This document shows, piece after piece, positions 24,484-32,800 of a stretch of 40,698 bases of DNA. The notes beneath the pieces are model-generated. The model was not told the DNA's origin and ran no database searches. It saw only the letters and a list, made by a program, of their open reading frames with translations. The stretch comes from Bacteroidales bacterium (GTDB lineage: Bacteria; Bacteroidota; Bacteroidia; Bacteroidales; UBA932). Location of the stretch: contig JAFRUH010000027.1 in assembly GCA_017438975.1 (NCBI GenBank), positions 1 to 40,698 on the forward strand. The letters run 5' to 3'. Both the position numbers and the translations under genes were made by a program. Positions within the stretch are counted from its first letter, which is position 1; the number at the start of each line of letters is the position of its first letter.

Positions 24484-25721
24484 AACGTCTGCTAATTTCC
24501 GGAATCCTCCTGCTCTCCTGCGCCTCGCTCCTGCAGGCAGGGGATTTCGATCGGTGGTTCGAAGATGCGACCCTCCGTCTGGATTATGTTTTCTGCGGGA
24601 ATGCCTCGAAGCAGGAGATCTTTTTCTCCGAAGCCTTCCGGACATCGGAGTGGGCCGGTCGCCGGACCCGGCTTGACGAAGTGCTCCTGGAGGGGAACGG
24701 ACAGATCCGCCTGACCGATCCTGAAACGGATAAGGTCCTCTATGTCAACAGTTTCTCGACTCTGTTCCAGGAGTGGACCTCCTATGAGGAGGCGACCCTC
24801 GTCGATCGGGCTTTCGAGAATTGTTTCCAGGTGCCCTTCCCGAAGGCCCCCGTCAGGGTTACCGTGACCCTCACGGACAACCACCGCAAAGTCTCCGCCC
24901 GGATGAGCCATATCGTGGATCCGGCCGACATCCTGATCCGTCCGCTCTCCGACAACGGTCATTCACGTACGGTTCTCCACCGGGGAGGCGATCCGCAGCG
25001 GGCCTGCGATGTCGTCATCCTGGCGGAAGGCTATACCGCCGCGGAGAAGCCGAAATTCTACCGGGATGCCGCCCGGACCGTGGAAGCCCTGCTCTCCCAC
25101 GAGCCCTTCGCCTCCCGGAAAGACTGTTTCAATTTCACGGCCGTAGCCCCCGTTTCGGATGATTCCGGGGTCAGCATCCCGCACAAGGGAGTCTGGAAGC
25201 GGACGCCGGCCTCCTCCCATTTCGATACCTTCTATGTCGACCGGTATCTGACCACGGCGAACATGAAAGATGTCTACGACGCAATCGGCACCGTTCCTTT
25301 CGAACATGTCATCGTACTCGCCAACACGCCCGTATACGGGGGCGGGGGAATCTTCAATTCCGTGACCATCATGGGCTCCGACCACCCGACCTTCCGGGTG
25401 GTGATCGTCCATGAGTTCGGTCACGCCTTCGCGGGCCTTGCCGACGAGTATTACTACGACGACATGTACGAACCGATGTATCCCGCCGACACCGAGCCCT
25501 GGGAACCGAATATCACGACGAAGGTCGACTTCGCATCCAAGTGGCAGGACCTTCTCGAGGCCGGAAAGGCAGGCATTTTCGAAGGAGCCGGCTATTCTTC
25601 CAAGGGCGTTTTCCGTCCGGCGGACGACTGCCGGATGAAGACCAATACCTGTCCCGATTTCTGCCCGGTCTGCACCCGGGCCATCAACCGGATCATCGAT
25701 TATTATACGGCGGGGGAGTGA
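24480..25721 (+). CDS. M64-family (IgA-peptidase-like) exported metallopeptidase
   Basis: A 413-residue zinc peptidase of the M64 family. The signal peptide (MKRLLISGILLLSC...LLQA) may be cleaved after residue 20, or lipidated at Cys14. Residues ~20-165 form the N-terminal beta domain seen in Bacteroidota M64 proteins; the catalytic domain starts near DVVILAEGYT (178-186) and has HEFGHAFAGLADEY at 311-324 (HExxH zinc ligands plus the downstream Asp/Glu). CPDFCPVC near the end may bind metal or form disulphides. Family members include a peptidase that cleaves IgA, but many do not; the substrate is unknown. It is coupled to umuD upstream (ATGA) and umuC downstream (TGATG), an unexpected site for an exported enzyme. 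Confidence 0.92.
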   Translation: MKRLLISGILLLSCASLLQAGDFDRWFEDATLRLDYVFCGNASKQEIFFSEAFRTSEWAGRRTRLDEVLLEGNGQIRLTDPETDKVLYVNSFSTLFQEWTSYEEATLVDRAFENCFQVPFPKAPVRVTVTLTDNHRKVSARMSHIVDPADILIRPLSDNGHSRTVLHRGGDPQRACDVVILAEGYTAAEKPKFYRDAARTVEALLSHEPFASRKDCFNFTAVAPVSDDSGVSIPHKGVWKRTPASSHFDTFYVDRYLTTANMKDVYDAIGTVPFEHVIVLANTPVYGGGGIFNSVTIMGSDHPTFRVVIVHEFGHAFAGLADEYYYDDMYEPMYPADTEPWEPNITTKVDFASKWQDLLEAGKAGIFEGAGYSSKGVFRPADDCRMKTNTCPDFCPVCTRAINRIIDYYTAGE

Positions 25722-26983
25722 TGTTCCTCCTGGTGGACTGCAACAACTTTTTCGTGTCTTGCGAAAGGGCCTTCCAGCCGCAGCTGGAAGGGAGGCCGGT
25801 TGTCGTCCTGTCCAATAACGACGGCTGCGTCGTCGCCAGAAGCAACGAGAGCAAGGCGATGGGAATCAAGATGGGCACCCCGTTCTTCAAGGTCCGAGCC
25901 CTCGTGGACAGCGGCGCCCTCGAGGTCCGTTCCTCCAACTATACCCTGTACGGGGACCTTTCCTCCCGCGTGATGTCGATCCTCCGTGACTTTGCCCCGA
26001 AACTGGAAGTCTATTCCATCGACGAGGCTTTCCTCGTGATGGACGGAATCCCCCTGGAACGGCTGAAAGCGATTGCCGGGGAGATCATCCGCCGGGTCCG
26101 CCGCTGGGTGGGCATACCGGTCAGTGTCGGCATCGCCCCGACCCGTACCCTTGCGAAGGTCGCGAACCATTTCGCCAAGCGCTATTCCGGGTACAGGGGC
26201 GTCTGTGTCATCGATACCGATGAAAAACGGGAAAAGGCGCTGGCCCTGACCCCGATCGACGATGTCTGGGGAATCGGCTGGCGGAACGCCCCGAAACTGG
26301 AGAGGGTCGGAGTCCATACCGCCGCGGACTTCACGGCGAGGCCCCAGGAGTGGGTCCGGACCCTGATGGGAGTCATCGGGGTCCGGACCTGGATGGAGCT
26401 TCGCGGAACGCCCGTTATCGGGGAGGAGGAACGCGAGCGGAGACAGACCATCTGCACCTCCCGGTCTTTCGCCGATATGATCACCGAACCGGAAGAATTA
26501 TCGCTGCGGGTTTCCGATTTCGCGGCGATCTGCGCCCGGAAACTGCGGGACGAAGGTTCCGTCGCCGGAACGATCGGCGTCTTCCTGATGAGCAACCGTT
26601 TCCGGGATGACCTGGAACAGTATTTCCCGCAGGACCTGGAGCATTTCGACATCCCCACCAGCAATACGCCCGAGATCGTCGCCGCATCCCTGAAAATCAT
26701 GAAGCGGATCTATCGGGAGGGAATCCGCTACAAGAAGGCGGGCGTGATCGTGATGGATATCCAGGACGCCCGTTTCGTCCAGCCGGACCTGTTCGACGCG
26801 AAAAAGGAAGAGCGTCTCAGGAATGACCGGATTTCCAGGATCATGGACCAGGTCAACGTTACGGGACGGCAATATCTCCGTCTGGCGGTCCAGCGTCCCG
26901 GCCATTATGCCGACGGCATCCGGATGGAACACCGTTCGGGGCGATTTTCCACGGATTGGTCCGAGTTGATGGAAATACACTGA
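25721..26983 (+). CDS. umuC: Error-prone DNA polymerase V subunit UmuC
   Basis: A 420-residue Y-family polymerase that copies past DNA lesions with UmuD'. The start at 25721 shares one base with the preceding stop (TGATG) and follows a purine-rich GGGGGAG, a rare good ribosome-binding site in this window. Motifs: metal-binding FLLVDCNNFFVSCE at the N-terminus, SNNDGCVVARSNE, catalytic YSIDEAF near 99-105, GIAPTRTLAKVAN, and thumb helix-hairpin-helix around DDVWGIGWRNAPKL. Near the C-terminus QPDLF looks like the sliding-clamp motif. It is full length with all acidic residues, so it is predicted active. Confidence 0.96.
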   Translation: MFLLVDCNNFFVSCERAFQPQLEGRPVVVLSNNDGCVVARSNESKAMGIKMGTPFFKVRALVDSGALEVRSSNYTLYGDLSSRVMSILRDFAPKLEVYSIDEAFLVMDGIPLERLKAIAGEIIRRVRRWVGIPVSVGIAPTRTLAKVANHFAKRYSGYRGVCVIDTDEKREKALALTPIDDVWGIGWRNAPKLERVGVHTAADFTARPQEWVRTLMGVIGVRTWMELRGTPVIGEEERERRQTICTSRSFADMITEPEELSLRVSDFAAICARKLRDEGSVAGTIGVFLMSNRFRDDLEQYFPQDLEHFDIPTSNTPEIVAASLKIMKRIYREGIRYKKAGVIVMDIQDARFVQPDLFDAKKEERLRNDRISRIMDQVNVTGRQYLRLAVQRPGHYADGIRMEHRSGRFSTDWSELMEIH

Positions 26984-26989
26984 CCCCGG

Positions 26990-27925
26990 TCAGTCTTCGA
27001 TGACGAGCCCGTCGTACGCGGGAAGGACGACGGAGCGGATTCCCTTTTCCTTGCACATACCTTCCAAGTCGCGGCAGAACGCCTCGTGGGTGGGGAATGA
27101 GTGGCTCAGATGCGTCAGCCATGTGTGGGCTGCTCCGATCCGGTCCGCCAGGGCAAGGGCTTCGTCCAGGGAGAAATGGGAATGGTGCGGCTTGTATCCC
27201 ACCGTATTGAGGGTCAGGTGCGAGAGTCCCTTCAGTTTTCCGAATTCCGATTCCGGAATCGAACTCATGTCGGTGATATAGGCGATGTTCCCGAAGCGGA
27301 ATCCGAGGACGGGCAGTTTGTCGTGGTAGCCCCTGATCGGGATGATCCGGGCGCAGCCTTCCCCGCTGAAAGTCCCTTCCGGAGCCGCTTCGGCCGGCTT
27401 TATGGAGGAATCGGACTCCCGGAGCGACCCGTCCGGCATCTGCTGGTAGTAGCCTTTGTCATGGACCCAGATCAGGTCCCCTTCCATTCGGGAGGACCGG
27501 ACCAGGAAGGGATCCGCCCCGATGGTATGGACATGCCATTCCGGCGCTCCCGGGTACTTGTGTTCCTCGAACGCATAACCGTATTCCCTGCGGAGGGACA
27601 CGAGTACGGGCTCCTCGCAATAGATGTCGACAGCGTGTCTGTCGGTATAGTTGAGGGAGCGGACATCGTCGAGGCCGCCGGTGTGGTCCTTGTGGTTATG
27701 GGTCAGGAGGATCGCATCCAGGTGGCAGATATCCCGGGAGAGCATCTGCATCCGGAAGTCCGGTCCGGCGTCGACGAGGATGGTCAGTCCGGCATATTCC
27801 ACGACGGCCGAGGCGCGGAAACGCTTGTCCCTCGCATCTTCTGAGCGGCAGACCGCGCAATGGCATCCGATGATCGGAATGCCCTGGGACGTCCCGGTCC
27901 CCAGGAATGTCAGTTTCGCTTTCAT
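26990..27925 (-). CDS. PhnP-like metallo-beta-lactamase-fold hydrolase
   Basis: A 311-residue MBL-fold phosphodiesterase-like protein. It has the N-terminal FLGTGTSQGIP and a CHCAVC-type zinc site, then the metal motif THNHKDHTGGLDD at ~75-87 and HSHFSLDEA near the C-terminus. Relative to typical ~255-residue members it has an insertion of about 50 residues in the middle (EYGYAFEEHKY through EAAPEGTF), before the catalytic Asp strand YITDMS. PhnP acts on cyclic ribose phosphates; many Bacteroidota homologues have no assigned role. The ATG overlaps the mtaB stop (ATGA), so it is the last gene of the tamB-mtaB transcript. It converges on umuC with 6 bp between. Confidence 0.9.
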   Translation of the reverse strand: MKAKLTFLGTGTSQGIPIIGCHCAVCRSEDARDKRFRASAVVEYAGLTILVDAGPDFRMQMLSRDICHLDAILLTHNHKDHTGGLDDVRSLNYTDRHAVDIYCEEPVLVSLRREYGYAFEEHKYPGAPEWHVHTIGADPFLVRSSRMEGDLIWVHDKGYYQQMPDGSLRESDSSIKPAEAAPEGTFSGEGCARIIPIRGYHDKLPVLGFRFGNIAYITDMSSIPESEFGKLKGLSHLTLNTVGYKPHHSHFSLDEALALADRIGAAHTWLTHLSHSFPTHEAFCRDLEGMCKEKGIRSVVLPAYDGLVIED

Positions 27926-29169
27926 ATCGTTACGCTCTCTACGGTTCCGGCCTTTCCCGGATCATACGGACGCTCAAGGCGGATGTAATTCCCCGTATAG
28001 CCGCCCATCATTCCGTCGTGGACGGAGGACTCCCAGAGTACCTTTTCGGGGAGCCCCCGGTTCTCCTCGACGAACCTTTCGTGCAGTTCCCGGCACAAGG
28101 CCTCCAGCTTCGCGACCCGTTCGGTCTTGATGCCGTCCCGGACCTGGTCCTTCATCGCGGCGGCCCGGGTCCCGGGACGGCGCGAGTAAGGGAAGATATG
28201 GATGAAAGCCGGTTTGATCCGGTCGCGGAGGAAGGTGAGGGTTTCCTGGAAGAGTTCTTCCGTTTCTCCCGGGAGACCGACGATGACATCGATCCCGAAG
28301 AACACTTTCGGAGCCCCCGGCGTCTCCAGGACTTTTCGGATATAATCGATCCTTGAAGCGAAGAGGGCCGTGTCATATCTCCTTCCGACCTTGCGGAGGA
28401 GGGTGTCGCTGCCGCTTTGCAGCGGAATGTGGAAATGGCGCTGGAACTTCGTCCCCGAAGCGATCCAGTCGATGATTTCTTCCGAGATGAGGTTCGGCTC
28501 GATCGAAGAGATCCGGTACCGCTCGATCCCTTCCACCCTGTCGAGGGCCTTGAGAAGACCGAGGAAGCTTTCTCCCGTCGTCCGTCCGAAATCCCCGGTA
28601 TTGACCCCGGTGAGGACGATTTCTTTAATCCCTTGGGCTGCAATTTCTTCCGCCTGTCGGACAGCCTCGCATACCGGGATGTTGCGGCTTTCTCCCCGGG
28701 CGAATGGAACGGTGCAGTAGGCGCAGTAGTTGTTGCAGCCGTCCTGGACCTTCAGGAAGGAGCGGGTCCTCTCTCCGCTGGAATAGGCTTCCAGCGTTTC
28801 TCCCTCCGGGACGGGCAGGCCGTCAGAAAGGCCGAGCATCATCAGCAGTTCGGGGACGATCCTTTTCTTCTCTTTCGCACCGAATACCCGGACTACGCCT
28901 TCGATTCCGAGAATCTCCTCCCTTCGGAGGGCGGCGTAACAGCCGGTAACGGCGATCGGGGCATCCGGGGCGAGTTTGTGGGCCTTCCGGATCAGGTTCC
29001 TGGATTTCTTCTCGGCGGTCTGGGTGACGGCGCAGGTGTTGATCAGGTAGGCGTCCGCCGGTTCGTCCCAGGAGACCGGCTCGCATCCGTGCTCGCGGAG
29101 GCCTCTTTCATAGGTGGAGGTCTCTGCGTAATTCAGCTTGCAGCCAAGGGTCGTGAAGGCAACTTTCAT
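27922..29169 (-). CDS. mtaB: tRNA t6A37 methylthiotransferase MtaB
   Basis: A 415-residue radical-SAM enzyme that adds a methylthio group to t6A at tRNA position 37. The N-terminal domain carries three cysteines for the second cluster (LGCKLNYAE, NTCAVT, GCYA), and the radical SAM motif is CNNYCAYC near 145-152. A C-terminal TRAM-like region covers the last ~60 residues. It is separated by 6 bp from the SAM methyltransferase upstream. TsaD, which makes the t6A it modifies, is encoded 8 kb upstream on the same strand, giving two successive steps of one pathway in the window. Confidence 0.95.
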   Translation of the reverse strand: MKVAFTTLGCKLNYAETSTYERGLREHGCEPVSWDEPADAYLINTCAVTQTAEKKSRNLIRKAHKLAPDAPIAVTGCYAALRREEILGIEGVVRVFGAKEKKRIVPELLMMLGLSDGLPVPEGETLEAYSSGERTRSFLKVQDGCNNYCAYCTVPFARGESRNIPVCEAVRQAEEIAAQGIKEIVLTGVNTGDFGRTTGESFLGLLKALDRVEGIERYRISSIEPNLISEEIIDWIASGTKFQRHFHIPLQSGSDTLLRKVGRRYDTALFASRIDYIRKVLETPGAPKVFFGIDVIVGLPGETEELFQETLTFLRDRIKPAFIHIFPYSRRPGTRAAAMKDQVRDGIKTERVAKLEALCRELHERFVEENRGLPEKVLWESSVHDGMMGGYTGNYIRLERPYDPGKAGTVESVTI

Positions 29170-29175
29170 GGGATT

Positions 29176-29889
29176 CTATGCGAGCAGTAGGAATACACAG
29201 GGGCGTTTGTCGATGACGAGTCCGGCTTTTTTCCACGCGGCGACTGTGCGGGTGCGGATGAAGGCGTCCGGCAGGGTCAAGTTCGCCGCGACCGTGAGCC
29301 GGGTCCGGTCCGAGCAGGTCGAGAGCAGGTCCTTGAACAGCGAATCGTTCCGGTAGGGAGTTTCGATGAAGATCTGGGTCTGATTCTCGGCGGCGGACCG
29401 CTTTTCGATCTTCCGGATCGCCGCCTTGCGCTCATCCGTCTTGGCCGGAAGGTAGCCGCAGAAAGCGAAGGACTGTCCGTTCAGTCCCGAACCCATCAAG
29501 GCCAGCATCAGGGAGGAGGGACCGGTGAACGGAACGACCCGGATCCCTTCCCGGTGGCAGATCGCGACGAGTTGGGCGCCGGGATCGGCGACGGCCGGGA
29601 GTCCGGCCTCCGAAATCAGTCCGACATCCTGTCCGCCGTCGAACAGATGGACATAGTTTTCGACCTCGGCGGGAGCGGTGTGTTCGTTGAGTTCGTGGAA
29701 TTCCAGTTCTCCGATATGTCCCTTCAGACCTGCCCTGGAGAGGTATCGGCGGGCGGTCCTGATCTCTTCGACGACGAAGACTTTCAGCCGGCGGGCCGTT
29801 TCGAGAGCGGGCGCCGGGATGACTTCCGAGGGGTCATTCTCCCCGAGAGGGGAGGGGATCAGATACAGGGTTCCTCTATTCATTGTCAT
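29176..29889 (-). CDS. SAM-dependent methyltransferase, RsmI-related
   Basis: A 237-residue tetrapyrrole-methylase-fold protein, a paralogue of RsmI but with a divergent sequence (LYLIPSPLGENDPSEVIPAP; SEAGLPAVADPG; GPSSLMLALMGSGLNGQ). This subgroup is widespread in Bacteroidota and its substrate is unproven; rRNA or tRNA is a reasonable guess. The IETPYRND motif matches the YESPYR of RsmI. It overlaps the tamB end by 14 bp, or by 8 bp with the alternative start at 29883 (MNRGTLY). A true RsmI also exists in the window (16070-16852). Confidence 0.88.
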   Translation of the reverse strand: MTMNRGTLYLIPSPLGENDPSEVIPAPALETARRLKVFVVEEIRTARRYLSRAGLKGHIGELEFHELNEHTAPAEVENYVHLFDGGQDVGLISEAGLPAVADPGAQLVAICHREGIRVVPFTGPSSLMLALMGSGLNGQSFAFCGYLPAKTDERKAAIRKIEKRSAAENQTQIFIETPYRNDSLFKDLLSTCSDRTRLTVAANLTLPDAFIRTRTVAAWKKAGLVIDKRPCVFLLLA

Positions 29890-32800
29890 TGATTGGATTA
29901 GCTTTTCCCGTCGAGTCGATCTGGAGGGTTACCATCCTGCTTCCCATATACTGGCCGGAACGTTCTTCGCGCTTGGACTTGGGGGCGAAGAGTTCCCTGA
30001 CGAACTGGCGGAAGGAATCGAATTCCCGCTGGTAGGCGATACCGGCGCCGCTCCGCTGACTGTTGTCCAGGTAATTGGTGTATTTGTCTGCGGAATGGGA
30101 GAACAGGTTCAGCCGGAGGGTTCCGGGACGGTTCATCTTGACGTCGATGTCGAGGTCTCCGACGACTTCGTCCGTGGTCCCCGCCGTCCCGTACTGACGG
30201 CTTCCGATCGTGCCGTTGACGATGACCCGGTTGTTGAACAGCTGGGTCGAGAGGGCGACGTCGAAGATGTCGGCTCCCTGCTCCGTGGACTCGTAATTGA
30301 GCCCGAGGTCGAGCGGGATGTCGAGCTTTTGGAAGATATTGTTGAGCTGCCCTGCCATGATGCTCGAGACATTGCTGTAGAGCATGCTGCTGGAATTGTT
30401 GACGATTCCGGACTGCTCGCTGGGAAGGAAGCTGTTCGCCACCAGCAGGTAGACGAACTGTTTCTGGATATTGTCCTCGGTGTTGAGGGCGCTGGAAACC
30501 AGGGCCTGGGTCGTCGGGTCTATGTCCGGGATGTCGATGGAGAACTTGACCTGCGGGTTCCGGAGCTTGTCCGTGATCTTGATTCCGCAGTTGACGGTAC
30601 GCCGGGTCGTCGCGGCGGTTTCATCCGCGAGGAGGTTCGCCAGGGACGCCTTGGTCACGTAGAGCCCGTCGATATTCAGGTCGGAGTCCATGATGTCTCC
30701 GTTGAAACGCACCGAACTTCCGTTCTGGAGGGTGAAGTCCCGGTTCACGATTCCGAGGGCGGAGAATTTGAAGTTGCCGGAGGTCAGGGTGTAATCTCCG
30801 TTGATGGTGAAGAGTTCGTTGCTCGTCCGGGTCTCGATTTCGATGGTCCCGGATCCCTGTCCGGTCAGTCCGCTGCCTGAAGCCTTGTCGATTTCGACGT
30901 GGGCGGTCACGTCCGGCGTGGCCCGGATCCTCAGTTTGACACCTAGGTCGGAGGACTTTTTCCGCGTCGAGGTAAAGCGCTGCATCATCAAGTCATACGG
31001 ATCGATATAGACTTCCTTCTCCTCTTCCGTAAACGTCAGCAGGTCCATCGATTTGTTCGATACGCTGTTCCCGAGGGGAATATGGAGGTCGCCCTGCCGG
31101 TCGGTCGTCGCGTCGACGTTGATGAGGACATTCTCGAATGGCCCGGTAACGGCCACCCTGCCGCTTCCGTAAACGGTTCCGTAGAAGGTGCTGTTCATCG
31201 CGCCGGTCAGGTCGAGGGCGAGCATTTCCTGCATCCGGACAAGGACATCCAGCCTCGGGTCCTGGAAAAGGTCATGGAACCGGATGCCTCCGGAGAGGGT
31301 GCCCTTTCCTTTCTGTCCGTCCGTCAGGTCCATATTGAGGAACTTGAGTCCGTCCCGGTCGACCGATACCGGACCGGAGACCCGGTATGCTACATTCGTG
31401 AACCCGATCTTGAGGAGTCCGTCCCGGATCGCCGCATCTTCGCTGGAAATGTCAAGTTTGTTGAGCGGGCCCTTCAGGCGGAACTTGCCGTCGAGAAGGC
31501 CTTCCGTACGGCTGAATACGCTCTCGAGAACAGGAGCGGCGTAGCCGAGGTTGAACCCGTCCATCTGGGCCAGGATATCGAGATTCCGGTCGGATGGCCG
31601 GAAGAATCCGTTGATATCGAAGTTGTTATGTCCGTCAAGGTCGTTCTTCGCCAGGATATCGAACCGCTTGGCTTCCTCGTTCCAGGAACTCTCCAGGCGG
31701 ATCTGTCCGGCTGGATGTCCGGCGATGGCCGTAGAGTCGCAGATAAGGTTCACGAGCATTCCCGGCTGAGGCTTGGACGGGGAGATGAGGAACGCTTTTC
31801 CGGTCGCTTTCCCCCGGATGTCCATTTTCATCGGAATCAGGGAATTGGCGATCGAAAGGTCGAATTTTTCCATTTTGACGGTCAGCGTGTCCGCTTTTCC
31901 GGGAGACAGGCCGCCGTCGACCAGAAGGGTCTGGTCTTCGCAGAAGGCACGCAGCTGATGGATGTCCAGGTTCTTGTCTTTCAAGCAGATATCGTCGGAA
32001 TGCAGTTCCCAGGTCTTTCCGTCGTAGGTGATCTGCGAAGGAAGGGCGCGGGCGGTCAGGGAGAGAATCCCGGCCTCGTCACGCAGGAAATCCCCGTTCA
32101 GGTAGACGGAACCGTTATCTTCATCCCCGTTCCTGTAGTTGTAGCTGATTCCTACCCGGTTGTCCTCTGCGAAGAGGGAACCGCTGTTTTCATGGAACTG
32201 GATGCCGGCGACATTGATTTCCGGACTCGTGAACGTGCCGACGAGGCCGTTCCCGCTGTTGTCCAGGTCGAGGCTGAGCCGCTTGACATAGTTATTCCCG
32301 AAAGCGAGCCGTCCGGAGCGGACGTTCCCCTTCAGGACTCCGTCGGAAGCGATTTTCAGCCGTACCGCGGTACTGTCGGCGATGTAAAGCCCGGGCAGGG
32401 CGAAGGACAGGAGGTCCCTCGAATCGTGGAAATTCAGGGCCAGGTCATAGGTCGTTCCGTCCCAGATGGAGGCGTCCTTTCCGGAGAGGGCGGGGAGTTC
32501 CTTGTCCAGGGTCAGGTTGCGGATATCCTTCGCCATCTTGAAAATGGACTTTGAACTGAGATAGGTTCCGTCCGCGAAAGAGGAGTTGAGCCTGATCCGG
32601 TGGACTTCGTCGTTGGAATGGGAGAGGATCGAGATATTGCCGATATCGTGGCGTCCGTCCTCGTTCTCGAGGATCAGGTCGGCCACGCTGATGTCACCGA
32701 TGATGTCTTCTTTGTTGACATACATGAAGTCGGCGTTGGTTCGGAACGACACCTTGGATTTTCCCCGCTTGTCGATGTTGAGGGCGTTCAGGTCTGCATA

